Notes: generated by a model from the letters alone, not told the origin. Shown: positions 9,541-18,734, numbered from the stretch's first letter. The stretch: 64,000 bases of DNA from Anaerolineae bacterium (GCA_016926875.1 JAFGNU010000103.1:1-64000); one strand, 5' to 3'. Numbers and translations: made by a program.

Positions 9541-10070
9541 AGCTACACGATTTACGCCCGGACGAAGGGGCTAAAAAGAACCGTAAGCGGGTCGGTCGGG
9601 GTATCAGCGCCGGGCAGGGTAAGACCGCCGGGCGTGGTACCAAGGGCCAGCTCGCCCGCAGCGGCGGCGGCAAGGGGGCGTACTTTGAAGGTGGCCAGTT
9701 GCCACTGGTGCGCCGTCTGCCCTTCAAACGCGGGTTTACCAACATTTTTCGGACCGAATACCAGGAAGTCAACGTGGATGATCTGGCGCGTGTATTCAGC
9801 GCCGGGGACGCGGTGACACCTGAAGCGCTGGCCGACCGGGGCCTGATCCGCAAGGCCGATCAGCCGGTGGTGATCCTGGGGCGCGGCGAGCTGGCGGTTG
9901 CGCTGAAAGTCAAGGCGCACCGCTTCTCGAAGAGCGCGCAAGAAAAGATCGAACAGGCAGGCGGCTCGGTCGAAACGCTGGAAATATGGCTGACCGGCCC
10001 CTTTGCGACCGTCAAGAAGCTGCGCAAAGACCAGCTCGACAAGCTGCTCGAACAGCGCGCGGCAGAATAG
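9537..10070 (+). CDS. rplO: 50S ribosomal protein L15
   Basis: A 177-residue L15, longer than the usual about 145 because of a C-terminal extension. The N-terminus [20 protein letters not shown] and the glycine-rich arm with [20 protein letters not shown] are conserved, as is [17 protein letters not shown]15 enters 50S assembly late. It precedes secY after 109 bases that show no clear promoter. Confidence 0.96.
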   Translation: MKLHDLRPDEGAKKNRKRVGRGISAGQGKTAGRGTKGQLARSGGGKGAYFEGGQLPLVRRLPFKRGFTNIFRTEYQEVNVDDLARVFSAGDAVTPEALADRGLIRKADQPVVILGRGELAVALKVKAHRFSKSAQEKIEQAGGSVETLEIWLTGPFATVKKLRKDQLDKLLEQRAAE

Positions 10071-10179
10071 ACACGTACAGGGCATAGGCCGGGTGTACGA
10101 CGGGCTGCGTTGCACACTCGGCCAGCCAGGGCCAGCGTGCCATCCTGAGACCTAGATAGCGAGAAGGATAGTAAGCATT

Positions 10180-11493
10180 ATGATCGAAGCGCTGCAGAAT
10201 GCATTTCGGCTGCCAGATTTACGGCGAAAAATGCTGTATACTGCGCTGATCCTGATAATTTACCAGTTCGCCGCGCATGTTACGGTGCCCGGCGTAGACC
10301 GCGAGGCGCTGGATCAGCTTTTCTCCGAGGATGAATCGGGCTTCTTGAGCGTGCTGAATCTGTTGTCCGGTGGGGCTGTGTCGAACTTCAGCGTGATCGC
10401 CAACGGGGTGTACCCGTTCATCACGGCATCGATCATTCTGCAGTTGCTCGTGCCCATCATCCCACAACTGGAAGCGATCTCGAAAGAGCCGGGCGGCCAG
10501 GACAAGCTCAACCGCTATACCTACTACCTGGCGATACCGATGGCAGCCTTACAGGCTATCGGCCAGATCAACATATTCCAGAGTCAGATCGACCAGGTTG
10601 ATCCGGGCACCACACTGTTACCGGGCTTTGGCAGCGACGCGCTGGTGACGATCTCGGTGGTGGCGACGATGACTGCCGGGACGATGTTTGCCATCTGGCT
10701 TGGTGAGCTGATCACCGAGCAGGGTATCGGCAACGGTATCTCGATCATCATCTTCTCCGGCATTGTGGCGCGTGTCCCGGCTAACCTGTTCCGGCTGGTG
10801 CAGACCCACTTTGTGTTCAACGTGGTGGCGTTTATCACGCTCACGATCTTGACCGTTGTGGTGATCGTCGTCATCCAGGAGGGTACGCGCCGAATACCGG
10901 TCCAGTACGGCAAACGGGTTCGGGGCCGCAAGATGTACGGCGGCGGCTCGACCCATATCCCGCTCAAGGTCAACACCGCAGGCATGATCCCGCTGATCTT
11001 CGCCCAGTCCATCGTGACGTTTCCGGCGATTGTGGCGGGCTTCTTCAGCGGTTCGGTGGCGCGCCGGATTCAGGATACCTTTGGCAACCAGCAGGGAACT
11101 ATCTACTGGCTTGTCTACTTCCTGCTGGTCGTCGGCTTCACGTACTTCTATACCAACGTGATGATCCAAAACCAGAACCTGGGCGAGAACTTACAGCGCA
11201 ACGGCGGGTTTATCCCCGGTATCCGGCCTGGACGCCGCACGCAGGAATACATCAACCGCATCGTCAACCGCATTACGCTGGTGGGCGCGCTGTTTCTGGG
11301 CGCTGTGGCGGTGTTACCCGGTGTGATGCGGGTTGTTCAGCGCTTGGTGTTGGGCCAGGCGGCGACCAGCGGCAACCCGGCGCTGGTGATCAGCAGCGCG
11401 GGCTTGATCATCGTGGTGGGCGTGGTGATCGACACCATGCGCCAGCTTGAAGCCCAACTGCTGATGCGCAACTACGATGGGTTCTTGCGCTAG
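10180..11493 (+). CDS. secY: Preprotein translocase subunit SecY
   Basis: A 437-residue integral membrane protein with about ten hydrophobic segments, the normal SecY length. It starts MIEALQNAFRLPDLRRKMLY and shows family segments such as NRYTYYLAIPMAALQAIGQI, LGELITEQGIGNGISIIIF and the cytoplasmic loop RRIPVQYGKRVRGRKMYGGG. The plug and lateral-gate helices are covered. SecY forms the protein-conducting channel for secreted and membrane proteins. It follows rplO, as in most bacteria, but the next gene is map, not adk. Confidence 0.97.
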   Translation: MIEALQNAFRLPDLRRKMLYTALILIIYQFAAHVTVPGVDREALDQLFSEDESGFLSVLNLLSGGAVSNFSVIANGVYPFITASIILQLLVPIIPQLEAISKEPGGQDKLNRYTYYLAIPMAALQAIGQINIFQSQIDQVDPGTTLLPGFGSDALVTISVVATMTAGTMFAIWLGELITEQGIGNGISIIIFSGIVARVPANLFRLVQTHFVFNVVAFITLTILTVVVIVVIQEGTRRIPVQYGKRVRGRKMYGGGSTHIPLKVNTAGMIPLIFAQSIVTFPAIVAGFFSGSVARRIQDTFGNQQGTIYWLVYFLLVVGFTYFYTNVMIQNQNLGENLQRNGGFIPGIRPGRRTQEYINRIVNRITLVGALFLGAVAVLPGVMRVVQRLVLGQAATSGNPALVISSAGLIIVVGVVIDTMRQLEAQLLMRNYDGFLR

Positions 11494-11529
11494 ATGTGGC
11501 CTGACCACAACAGCGCAACAGTTTAAAAA

Positions 11530-11610
11530 TTCCTGGGGCGCACGCAGCATCTCCCGCTGCGCCCTGGGATTGTAAAGTCAGGGGGGCCTCGCAGGTGAAA
11601 GCCCCCATGA
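11530..11610 (+). other. Two consecutive hairpins between secY and map
   Basis: GGGCGCA at 11536-11542 can pair with TGCGCCC at 11558-11564, and GGGGGC at 11582-11587 with GCCCCC at 11601-11606. Neither is followed by a T-run. They lie in the 139-base gap where adk usually resides. They may be an attenuator, an mRNA processing site or simply GC-rich structure. Confidence 0.35.
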
Positions 11611-11632
11611 GAAAAGAGCGCGAGAGTCAACA

Positions 11633-12424
11633 ATGGCTGTTATTCGTAAATCGCCAGAAGAATTGATGATCATGCGCGAGGCAGGGCGTATCACGGCGCT
11701 GGCGCTGGACGCCATGCGGCAGGCGGTTCGCCCTGGCATCAGTACCCAGGAACTGGACGAGATTGCAGCGGACGTGATCCGCAGCCACAACGCAACCGCC
11801 GCCTTTTTGGGGTATCCGCCGGGCAGCCCGTACCCGTACCCGGCGACTGTCACGGCATCGATCAATGATGAACTGGTACACGGCATCCCGTGCCGGGATC
11901 GTATCCTGAAAGAAGGCGATATCATCAGCCTGGACTGTGGGGTAGTCTATGAAGGTTTTGTCGGAGACTCAGCGTTTACTATGGGGGTCGGCAAAATCTC
12001 GGACGTGGCGCAGCAACTGCTGCAAGTGACCGAAGAAGCGCTCTATGTAGGGATCGAGCAGGCACGCGCGGGCAACGAAACGCGCGATATCTCGCTCGCG
12101 GTCCAGAAGTATGTCGAGAGCCGGGGCTATGGCGTGGTGCGCGAGTATACCGGTCATGGGGTCGGGCGTGCAATGCACGAAGAACCCCAGGTTCCCAACT
12201 GGTGGCCGTCGGGCCGCAAGCGCCTTCGGGGGTGGAACAGCGTTCTGCTTGAACCCGGCATTGTGTTCGCCATCGAGCCGATGGTCAGTGTGGGCAAACC
12301 GGCAACCCAGATGCTGGATGATCATTGGACGGTCGTCACGCTGGATGGCTCGCTGTGTGCGCATTTTGAGCACACGGTTGCTATCACACCGGACGGGCCG
12401 CCGATTATCCTGACGCTGCCATAA
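11633..12424 (+). CDS. map: Methionine aminopeptidase, type I
   Basis: A 263-residue protein that removes the initiator methionine from nascent proteins. The five metal ligands are visible: the two aspartates in ISLDCGVVYEGFVGDSAF, the histidine in EYTGHGVGRAMHEEP, and the glutamates in FAIEPMVS and HFEHTVAITP. The length and absence of the type II insertion point to type Ia. It follows secY by 139 bases. Usually adk lies between them and infA follows; both are missing here. The start codon is the ATG with the MAVIRKSPEELMIMREAG beginning. Confidence 0.96.
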   Translation: MAVIRKSPEELMIMREAGRITALALDAMRQAVRPGISTQELDEIAADVIRSHNATAAFLGYPPGSPYPYPATVTASINDELVHGIPCRDRILKEGDIISLDCGVVYEGFVGDSAFTMGVGKISDVAQQLLQVTEEALYVGIEQARAGNETRDISLAVQKYVESRGYGVVREYTGHGVGRAMHEEPQVPNWWPSGRKRLRGWNSVLLEPGIVFAIEPMVSVGKPATQMLDDHWTVVTLDGSLCAHFEHTVAITPDGPPIILTLP

Positions 12425-12481
12425 GTGGTGACGCCCGATCATAAGATTTTCAGAGATGCCGCGGTTAAAGCGAGTTAACCC

Positions 12482-12510
12482 TAGTCAAGACTGTTGCTTT
12501 TCGCTACAAT
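12482..12510 (+). promoter_or_regulatory. Candidate sigma-70 promoter for rpsM group
   Basis: TAGTCA at 12482-12487 and TACAAT at 12505-12510 are separated by 17 bases (four and five matches to consensus). It lies in the 140-base gap after map, 55 bases before the rpsM start. A short hairpin follows in the leader, GGTGGAAA pairing with TTTTCACC around 12524-12540. It could give the alpha group its own transcript. Confidence 0.5.
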
Positions 12511-12564
12511 ATCTATTCCGCCCGGTGGAAAGTTTTCACCGCAGTACGAGGAGAATACGCGTTT

Positions 12565-12951
12565 ATGGCACGTATTGAGGGAGTCGACCTCCCGCGCAGC
12601 AAGCGCGTAGAAACTGCGCTCACCTATATCTACGGTATTGGCCAGTCGCGCAGCCAGGAAATCCTGGGCGAAGCGGGCGTAGACCCGGATACACGCGTCC
12701 GGGACCTGACCGAAGCCGAGGTCCAGAGCTTGCGCGAGTCAATCGGCAAGTACCGTGTAGAAGGTGAATTGCGCCGTGAGGTTCAGCTTAACATCAAGCG
12801 TTTGATTGAGATCGGCAGTTACCGTGGCCTGCGCCACCGTCGCAATTTGCCGACGCGCGGCCAACGGACCAAGACGAATGCTCGCACCAAGCGCGGCCCG
12901 AAGAAGACGGTTGCCGGACGTGGCCGTCGTCGTGGGGCAAAAAAGAAGTAA
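12565..12951 (+). CDS. rpsM: 30S ribosomal protein S13
   Basis: A 128-residue S13 starting [20 protein letters not shown]. It contains [14 protein letters not shown] and the helix-two-turn-helix core, and ends in a very basic tail with [21 protein letters not shown]13 contacts P-site tRNA and forms intersubunit bridges with L5. It opens the alpha-operon part; infA and rpmJ, normally just upstream, are absent. A GAGGAG site lies 11 bases upstream. The following 188 bases hold no gene. Confidence 0.97.
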   Translation: MARIEGVDLPRSKRVETALTYIYGIGQSRSQEILGEAGVDPDTRVRDLTEAEVQSLRESIGKYRVEGELRREVQLNIKRLIEIGSYRGLRHRRNLPTRGQRTKTNARTKRGPKKTVAGRGRRRGAKKK

Positions 12952-13139
12952 TCTCTGCGCCGTTAACGGGCAGCGATTGTGCTGAGCGCCTGGCATGGAG
13001 CGCGCTTTATGCAGCACGGCACCCGCGACAGCGAATACGATCGGTAACAAGCAGGTCGCAGGTCGCGCGGGGCCGTGTTCTGGTGCTCTGGTAAGGCCGG
13101 TGTCCGTCTGTATGACGAGCTGAGGAGAAATCTGGAAAA

Positions 13140-13538
13140 ATGGGACGTACTCGTAAAGGGCCTCGTCGTGGGCCACGTAAAACCAAGAAGAATATCCCGT
13201 ATGGGCAGGCACACATCCAGGCTACGTTCAACAACACGATCGTGTCGATGAGCGACCAGCAGGGGAACGTGGTGGCCTGGGCCAGCGCGGGTACTGCCGG
13301 GTTCAAGGGCAGCCGCAAAAGCACCCCCTACGCCGCGCGTATGGTGGCACAGCAGGCGTCCGACAAGGCCAAAGAACACGGTATGCAAGAAGTGGATGTG
13401 TTTGTCAAGGGACCCGGTCCTGGGCGTGAAGCGGCGATCCGTGCCATTCAGGCCAGCGGGCTGAAGGTCCGTTCGATCACCGATGTGACACCGATCCCGC
13501 ACAATGGTGTGCGTCCGCCCAAGAAGCGGCGCGTCTAG
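13140..13538 (+). CDS. rpsK: 30S ribosomal protein S11
   Basis: A 132-residue S11 with a basic N-terminal tail and the conserved [20 protein letters not shown], then [20 protein letters not shown] and [20 protein letters not shown]. The C-terminus [16 protein letters not shown] is typical. S11 lies in the 30S platform near the E site. GAGGAG lies about 12 bases before the ATG. Confidence 0.97.
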   Translation: MGRTRKGPRRGPRKTKKNIPYGQAHIQATFNNTIVSMSDQQGNVVAWASAGTAGFKGSRKSTPYAARMVAQQASDKAKEHGMQEVDVFVKGPGPGREAAIRAIQASGLKVRSITDVTPIPHNGVRPPKKRRV

Positions 13539-13608
13539 CTGTCGGGTTGGGTGGTTTTGTATTTCGGGGTGTAAACACACCTTGTAGTGTGGAGGAAGCC
13601 AGCGATCA

Positions 13609-14250
13609 ATGGCACGTTATACCGGACCTGTTTGTAAGTTATGCCGCCGCGAAGGCGAAAAGCTGTTTCTGAAAGGCGCGCGCTGCTTGTCTCAGAAGTG
13701 CGCGGTTGAACGCCGAGCCTATCCACCCGGACAGCACGGCAGAGATGCCCAGTTCAGGCGTGGTCGCGGGTCGGACTATTCGCTCCAGTTGCGCGAAAAG
13801 CAGAAGGCACGCCGCGTGTATGGCGTGTTAGAGCGCCAGTTCCGCCGTTATTTCCGCGAGGCGTTGCGCCGACCGGGGCTGACCGGTTCGAATTTGTTGT
13901 GTATTCTCGAAACCCGGCTGGACAACGTGGTTTACCGCCTGGGATGGGCTGACTCGCGCAATCATGCGCGCCAGCTTGTCCAACACGGCCATCTGACGGT
14001 GAACGGTCGTCGCACCAATATCCCGTCGTTCCTGGTGCGTCCTGGCGATGAGATCGGCATCCGTGAAGGCAGCCGGACTCGCACGTATTTTAAGGACCTG
14101 CCATCCCTGATTGGTGAACGTCCACCGGTGCCCGAATGGCTGGATATGAATGAAAACAGCCTGACCGGCAAGGTGGTTCGTCAACCCGAACGGCGTGACG
14201 TCGATCTGCCACTCAACGAACAGCTCATTGTAGAATACTACTCTCGGTAA
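13609..14250 (+). CDS. rpsD: 30S ribosomal protein S4, zinc-binding form
   Basis: A 213-residue S4. The N-terminus [20 protein letters not shown] and then ARCLSQKC supplies four cysteines, so this is the zinc-containing (C+) form. The S4 RNA-binding domain covers about residues 100-160 with [20 protein letters not shown] and the [13 protein letters not shown] motif. S4 starts 30S assembly and acts in decoding. It lies between rpsK and rpoA, as in the standard alpha operon. Confidence 0.97.
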   Translation: MARYTGPVCKLCRREGEKLFLKGARCLSQKCAVERRAYPPGQHGRDAQFRRGRGSDYSLQLREKQKARRVYGVLERQFRRYFREALRRPGLTGSNLLCILETRLDNVVYRLGWADSRNHARQLVQHGHLTVNGRRTNIPSFLVRPGDEIGIREGSRTRTYFKDLPSLIGERPPVPEWLDMNENSLTGKVVRQPERRDVDLPLNEQLIVEYYSR

Positions 14251-14302
14251 GTGATGAGATCCACGATCCGGTCGGTTGTTAGCCCTGGATGGAGGAGGGG
14301 AC

Positions 14303-15277
14303 GTGGTTACAAGTAATATGGTGTTGCCCAAAATCGAGGCGGATGCGACTGCTCAGAGGTATGGGCGCTTCATTATTAGTCCCCTGGAGCAAGGCTTTGG
14401 AATCACGGTCGGTAACGCGCTGCGGCGTGTGCTGCTGTCGTCCTTGCCAGGCGCGGCAGTAACGTCGATCCGTGTGTCTGGGGTGCCTCACGAGTTTTCG
14501 GCGGTGCCGCATGTGCGCGAGGACATGACGCAGATCATCCTGCAAGTCAAGCAGTTGCGCCTCAAGCTCTATGACACCGAATCGGCACGGCTGCGCCTCG
14601 AAGTGCACGGTATCGGCACGGCGACAGCCGCCGACATCATCTGTCCGCCAGAAGTCGAGATCATCAACCCCGACCTCTATCTCTTCACTGCCGACTCGAA
14701 CGAAGCCCAGCTCGAAGTCGAGTTCACGGTGCAGGCCGGGCGCGGCTATTCGCCTGCCGAAGAGCGCGGTCGCCTGCCGATTGGCGAGCTGCCAGTGGAT
14801 GCGATCTACAGCCCGGTTAAACGCGTCAACTATGATGTGGAACGGGCGCGTGTCGGTCAGCGGACGAACTATGACAAGATCATCCTTGAAATATGGACAG
14901 ACGGCGCCATTCGCCCCGAAGAGGCGATGAGCCAGGCGGCTGAAATCCTGATGAAGCACCTGATCATCATCGCAGGTGTCAGTGAAGAGTCGCTGCTGCC
15001 GCCTGTCGAGGAAGAGGTCGAGCCGGACCCGAACGCCTTGCCACCCGAAACGTATGAGACGCCTATCGAAACATTGGATTTGAGCGTGCGCGTGTTCAAC
15101 TCGCTCAAGCGCACAGGTATCACCAATGTGGGTGAGGTGCTGGAGATGTTGGACCGGGGGCCGGATGCAATGCTTGCCATTCGTAACTTTGGTGAAAAGT
15201 CGCTGGACGAACTGATCACCCGACTCAAGGAAAAGAACTATCTGCCCGATGAGCATGATTTCTTCTCCGGCAGTTAG
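14303..15277 (+). CDS. rpoA: RNA polymerase alpha subunit
   Basis: A 324-residue alpha subunit. The N-terminal dimerisation domain (about residues 1-235) contains FIISPLEQGFGITVGNALRR and LLSSLPGAAVTSIRVSGV. The C-terminal domain (about 258-320) contains LDLSVRVFNSLKRTGITNVG and RNFGEKSLDELITRL, the helix-hairpin-helix that binds UP elements and activators. I place the start at GTG 14303 because GGAGGAGGGG lies seven bases before it. An in-frame ATG at 14318 is too far from that site, and an upstream ATG-like start would add unconserved residues. Confidence 0.95.
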   Translation: MVTSNMVLPKIEADATAQRYGRFIISPLEQGFGITVGNALRRVLLSSLPGAAVTSIRVSGVPHEFSAVPHVREDMTQIILQVKQLRLKLYDTESARLRLEVHGIGTATAADIICPPEVEIINPDLYLFTADSNEAQLEVEFTVQAGRGYSPAEERGRLPIGELPVDAIYSPVKRVNYDVERARVGQRTNYDKIILEIWTDGAIRPEEAMSQAAEILMKHLIIIAGVSEESLLPPVEEEVEPDPNALPPETYETPIETLDLSVRVFNSLKRTGITNVGEVLEMLDRGPDAMLAIRNFGEKSLDELITRLKEKNYLPDEHDFFSGS

Positions 15278-15307
15278 CACAACCAAGAAACAAGGAATCT
15301 AGCCGTT

Positions 15308-15694
15308 ATGCGACACAAAGTAGCTGGAAAGCGACTCGGGCGGTCCACAGGCCATCGGAAAGCCCTGCGCCGGAACCTGATCAATGATCTGTTCCGTCAC
15401 GAACGCATTACAACGACCCAGGCCAAAGCACGAGCTATTCGCGCCGACGCCGAAAAAGCGATCACGATTGCCAAGCGCGCGCTGGCGCATGAAAACCCGA
15501 TGCGCGCGGTACATGCCCGTCGGCTGCTCATGGCCCGCCTGAACAACAAGCAGGTGGTCGCCAAGGTTTTTGACGAGCTGGCGCCCCGGTATGAAGAGCG
15601 CCCCGGTGGCTATACCCGCACCCTCAAAATGGGGCTGCGGCACGGCGACCGCGCGCCGATGGTGATCATCGAGTTAGTGGACCGCGAGGAATAA
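15308..15694 (+). CDS. rplQ: 50S ribosomal protein L17
   Basis: A 128-residue L17 starting MRHKVAGKRLGRSTGHRKAL, with NLINDLFRHERITTTQAKAR and the C-terminal GGYTRTLKMGLRHGDRAPMV. L17 lies near the tunnel exit. It follows rpoA by 30 bases with an AAGGAA site, and precedes truA by 13 bases. Confidence 0.97.
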   Translation: MRHKVAGKRLGRSTGHRKALRRNLINDLFRHERITTTQAKARAIRADAEKAITIAKRALAHENPMRAVHARRLLMARLNNKQVVAKVFDELAPRYEERPGGYTRTLKMGLRHGDRAPMVIIELVDREE

Positions 15695-15707
15695 CAGCGG
15701 TTTGACG

Positions 15708-16472
15708 ATGGGTGTGACCCGTTACCGCGCTGTGTTAGCCTATGATGGCACAGGCTATCATGGCTTTCAGCGCCAGGCGGGTGACACGCCGACGATCCAG
15801 GGAGCGGTGGAGGCGGCGCTCGCCCGTGTGACAGGCCAGCCGGTAACGATCACCGGCGCGGGCCGCACGGACACGGGCGTACATGCCACCGGGCAGGTTA
15901 TCGCGTTTGATGTGGCCTGGAAACATGCCGTACAGGACTTGTGGCGGGCAGTGAACGCCAACCTGCCGGACGGGATCGCGCTGCAAACACTGGACAAAAC
16001 CGGCGCGGAGTTTCACCCGCGCTATGACGCCCGCAGCCGGGCATACGAGTATACATTGTATACTGCGCCGGTCCGGCAGCCGCTCGTTGATCGCTATGCG
16101 TGGTTTGTTGCGGGCAGGGGCCTGCTGGACATCGACGGTATGCAGGCGGCGGCAGCCAGCCTGATCGGCAGGCATGACTTTGCCACGTTCGGGCGACCGC
16201 CGCAGGGCGATAACAGCGTCCGCTGCGTGCAGCGCTCAGAGATCAAGGCGATGCCAGGGCAGGCGCCCGGCGAGCAGCGGTTCCGGTACACTATCGAGGC
16301 CGATGCCTTCCTGTACCGTATGGTGCGCCGGATTGTGGGTGCGCTGGTCCGGGTGGGCAGGCGGAAACTATCGGTTCAGGAATTTGAGGCAGTGTTTCGC
16401 GCGGCAGATGGTGCCTGGCCCAACCAGACGGCACCGGCGCGCGGGCTGTGCCTGGTGAAGGTAACGTACTGA
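15708..16472 (+). CDS. truA: tRNA pseudouridine synthase A
   Basis: A 254-residue enzyme that makes pseudouridine at tRNA positions 38-40. The family motifs are AYDGTGYHGFQRQ near the N-terminus, AGRTDTGVHATGQV with the catalytic aspartate, and VRRIVGALVRVGRRKL near the C-terminus. ATG 15708 is preferred to a TTG two codons earlier. The order rplQ-truA-rplM-rpsI is common in bacteria, often with ECF transporter genes in between, which are absent here. Confidence 0.95.
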   Translation: MGVTRYRAVLAYDGTGYHGFQRQAGDTPTIQGAVEAALARVTGQPVTITGAGRTDTGVHATGQVIAFDVAWKHAVQDLWRAVNANLPDGIALQTLDKTGAEFHPRYDARSRAYEYTLYTAPVRQPLVDRYAWFVAGRGLLDIDGMQAAAASLIGRHDFATFGRPPQGDNSVRCVQRSEIKAMPGQAPGEQRFRYTIEADAFLYRMVRRIVGALVRVGRRKLSVQEFEAVFRAADGAWPNQTAPARGLCLVKVTY

Positions 16473-16508
16473 GGTAAGCGGGGAGACGCCCGCTGGAGCA
16501 GTGGAATT

Positions 16509-16943
16509 ATGAGGATTAAGACTTATACCCCCAAACCGGAAGATATCCAGCGCGAATGGTTTGTGGTGGATGCCAAAGACCAGACGCTGGGGCGTCTCGC
16601 CACCCAGATCGCGCAAATTCTACGTGGTAAGCACAAGCCGATCTTCTCCCCGCACATGGACGTGGGCGACTTTGTGATCGTGCTGAACTGCGACAAGATT
16701 CATGTAACCGGCAACAAGCTGGACGATAAGATGTACTATCGCCACTCTGGTTATCCCGGCGGTCTGCGGTCGCTCACGCTGCGGCAGCAGTTGGACAAGT
16801 TCCCGGATCGTGTGATCCAGGCGGCGGTGCGTGGTATGCTGCCCAAGAACAAACTGGGCCGCAAGATGATCAAGCGGCTGAAGATTTATGCGGGTGATAC
16901 TCACCCCCACCAGGCGCAAAAGCCAAAGGTGCTTGAACTGTAG
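16509..16943 (+). CDS. rplM: 50S ribosomal protein L13
   Basis: A 144-residue L13 beginning [20 protein letters not shown], with [20 protein letters not shown] and the C-terminal [20 protein letters not shown] followed by [13 protein letters not shown]13 is an early 50S assembly protein. It is paired with rpsI after 22 bases, as is usual. Confidence 0.97.
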   Translation: MRIKTYTPKPEDIQREWFVVDAKDQTLGRLATQIAQILRGKHKPIFSPHMDVGDFVIVLNCDKIHVTGNKLDDKMYYRHSGYPGGLRSLTLRQQLDKFPDRVIQAAVRGMLPKNKLGRKMIKRLKIYAGDTHPHQAQKPKVLEL

Positions 16944-16965
16944 GCGCGAAGAGGAACGAGCGATC

Positions 16966-17361
16966 ATGACGACTCAGTATTACGAGGGAATTGGCCGGCG
17001 CAAGGCCGCTTCGGCGCGCGTCCGGTTGTGGACGGGCGGCGATGGCAGCGTCGTGATTAACGACAAGCCCGGCGAAGATTACTTGCCGCGCGAAGGCGAT
17101 CTCAGCATCGCGCTGGAACCGCTGCGGATGGTTGCCCAGGAATCGGCGTATAACGTCACGGTTAAGGTTGCGGGCGGCGGAATCAGCGGGCAGCGTGATG
17201 CGATCCAGCTTGGGCTGGCACGTGCGCTGCTGAAGGTCCAGCCGGAATGGCGCCCAACACTACGCAAGGGCGGCTTCCTGACGCGTGATGCGCGTATCAA
17301 GGAACGCAAAAAGCCCGGCCTCAAGCGTGCGCGTAAGGCTCCAACCTACACCAAGCGCTAA
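16966..17361 (+). CDS. rpsI: 30S ribosomal protein S9
   Basis: A 131-residue S9 starting MTTQYYEGIGRRKAASARVR. It contains VKVAGGGISGQRDAIQLGLA and ends KRARKAPTYTKR, the C-terminal Lys-Arg tail that touches P-site tRNA. The start at 16966 is set by the conserved beginning; an upstream ATG in the same frame lies inside rplM. It is the last gene of the translation block and is followed by a terminator-like structure. Confidence 0.97.
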   Translation: MTTQYYEGIGRRKAASARVRLWTGGDGSVVINDKPGEDYLPREGDLSIALEPLRMVAQESAYNVTVKVAGGGISGQRDAIQLGLARALLKVQPEWRPTLRKGGFLTRDARIKERKKPGLKRARKAPTYTKR

Positions 17362-17403
17362 ACCGAGCGGCGGGCTTCGCCCTGATGAGGTACAACTAGC
17401 AGG

Positions 17404-17445
17404 CAAAATCCCTGGTCGAGTCAGTCGGGGGTTTTGTCTGTTTTC
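17404..17445 (+). terminator. Terminator after rpsI
   Basis: CAAAATCCC at 17404-17412 can pair with GGGGTTTTG at 17428-17436 around a 15-base loop, followed by TCTGTTTTCC. It lies 43 bases after the rpsI stop and would end the translation operon before mazG. The long loop lowers confidence. Confidence 0.55.
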
Positions 17446-17489
17446 CTTTGTGCGACTGCTGCCTGCCTGTAGTGATCGAGGAATATCGA

Positions 17490-18602
17490 ATGCCGATCCG
17501 TGCTGTGCTGCACCTGGTCGAGCCAACCCTGGCTGCCCTGGGCCTGGATACCCTGGACGGCTTACAGCTATACCACGCGGCGAGCATCGTCCCGCTGCAC
17601 CATCCCCCGCTGAACCCGGATACCGGGGCGCTGATCCTGTCGGCAGAAATGCCGGATGCTGCGAAACTCAAACAGGTGCTGCTGAACCAGTATCCCGCCG
17701 ATCACCCACTGGCGTTGGTGGATGCTGCCGCGCCCGGCGAACCGGCGCGAACCGGGGTCAAGCATCTGACACTGGCCGAGTTGGACCGGGCAGTCACGGC
17801 GGGGCAGTGGGCGCTGTACGTGCCGCCGCTGCCGGAAGCGAGCAGCTTTGAGCGCTTTCAGGAGACAATCGCGCACCTGCGCGCGCCGGAGGGCTGCCCC
17901 TGGGATCGCAAGCAAACGCACGCCTCGCTGCGCCCGTACCTGCTCGAAGAAGCGTACGAAGTACTGGACGCGCTCGACGTTGGGGACATGGACGCGCTGC
18001 GCGAGGAATTGGGCGATCTGCTGCTGCAAATTGTATTGCACAGCCAGGTCGCGGTTGATAATGGCACGTTTCGCATGGCGGATATCATCGCCGCCATCAA
18101 CCATAAGATCGTGCACCGGCACCCGCACGTGTGGGGCAATGTGCAGGTCAATGATGAGCAAGATGTCAAGGTGAACTGGGACCGGCTGAAAAAAGCCGAA
18201 AAGAACCATGCGCGTGCCTCCCGCCTGGACGGCGTGCCAAAGTCGCTCCCGGCGCTGTCACAGGCGTACACCTACCAGGATCGCGCGGCGCGTGTTCATT
18301 TTGACTGGGACACCATCGAGCCGGTGATCGCCAAGCTGCACGAGGAAATCGAGGAACTGCTGGCCGCCGACGAAAACAACGCCCGCGCAGGCGAAGCCGG
18401 GGATGTGCTGTTCGCGGTAGTGAACCTGGCGCGCTGGTTGGGTGTGGACCCGGAGTCGGCGCTGCGTGCCGCCAACGCACGTTTTTACCGGCGCTTCCAT
18501 CATATCGAGCAGGAAGCCGCCGCCCAGGGGCGCGATGTAGAGGATATGTCGCTGGCCGAGATGGATGCGCTGTGGGATGAGGCGAAGGCCGCCGGGCTGT
18601 AG
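17490..18602 (+). CDS. mazG: MazG-type NTP pyrophosphohydrolase with partial methylase domain
   Basis: A 370-residue protein. The C-terminal two thirds (about residues 120-370) is a MazG nucleotide pyrophosphohydrolase, with LRAPEGCPWDRKQTHASLRP, LEEAYEVLDAL and REELGDLLLQIVLHSQVA carrying the metal-binding E-x-x-E and E-x-x-D residues, and a second MazG repeat near 260-340. MazG enzymes cleave noncanonical NTPs or (p)ppGpp precursors. The first 110 residues (EPTLAALGLDTLDGLQLYHA, ending in ALYVPPLPE) resemble the C-terminal half of the tetrapyrrole methylase domain found in Bacillus YabN, with the SAM-binding half missing. The start at 17490 has GAGG upstream; stops block extension beyond about 17440, so the short form is native. 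Confidence 0.9.
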   Translation: MPIRAVLHLVEPTLAALGLDTLDGLQLYHAASIVPLHHPPLNPDTGALILSAEMPDAAKLKQVLLNQYPADHPLALVDAAAPGEPARTGVKHLTLAELDRAVTAGQWALYVPPLPEASSFERFQETIAHLRAPEGCPWDRKQTHASLRPYLLEEAYEVLDALDVGDMDALREELGDLLLQIVLHSQVAVDNGTFRMADIIAAINHKIVHRHPHVWGNVQVNDEQDVKVNWDRLKKAEKNHARASRLDGVPKSLPALSQAYTYQDRAARVHFDWDTIEPVIAKLHEEIEELLAADENNARAGEAGDVLFAVVNLARWLGVDPESALRAANARFYRRFHHIEQEAAAQGRDVEDMSLAEMDALWDEAKAAGL

Positions 18603-18610
18603 CAGCGCAT

Positions 18611-18643
18611 AAAAACAAGAATCCCAGCCGTGATCGACTGGGA
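18611..18643 (-). terminator. Rho-independent terminator of tRNA-Pro
   Basis: On the minus strand TCCCAG and CTGGGA (18643-18638 and 18627-18622) form a stem with a 10-base loop, followed by TTCTTGTTTTT. It lies six bases after the 3' end of the tRNA gene and just past the convergent mazG stop. Confidence 0.7.
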
Positions 18644-18648
18644 AACTG

Positions 18649-18723
18649 TCGGGGCGCCCGGATTTGAACCGGGGACCTCACCGACCCGAACGGTGCGCGC
18701 TAGCCAAGCTGCGCTACGCCCCG
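18649..18723 (-). tRNA. tRNA-Pro (anticodon CGG)
   Basis: On the minus strand a full cloverleaf can be folded: acceptor CGGGGCG/CGCCCCG, D-stem GCGC/GCGC, anticodon stem CACCG/CGGTG with loop TTCGGGT, and T-stem CCCGG/CCGGG with loop TTCAAAT. The anticodon is CGG, which reads proline CCG. The discriminator base is A. No CCA is encoded: the next bases are CA. A promoter lies just upstream and a terminator just downstream, so it is a single-gene unit. Confidence 0.95.
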
Positions 18724-18734
18724 AAGTGGTCGTA

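Noticed and set aside
12425-12564. Possible hidden rpmJ (L36) between map and rpsM
   Set aside because: No short frame with the Cys-rich L36 pattern exists on either strand.
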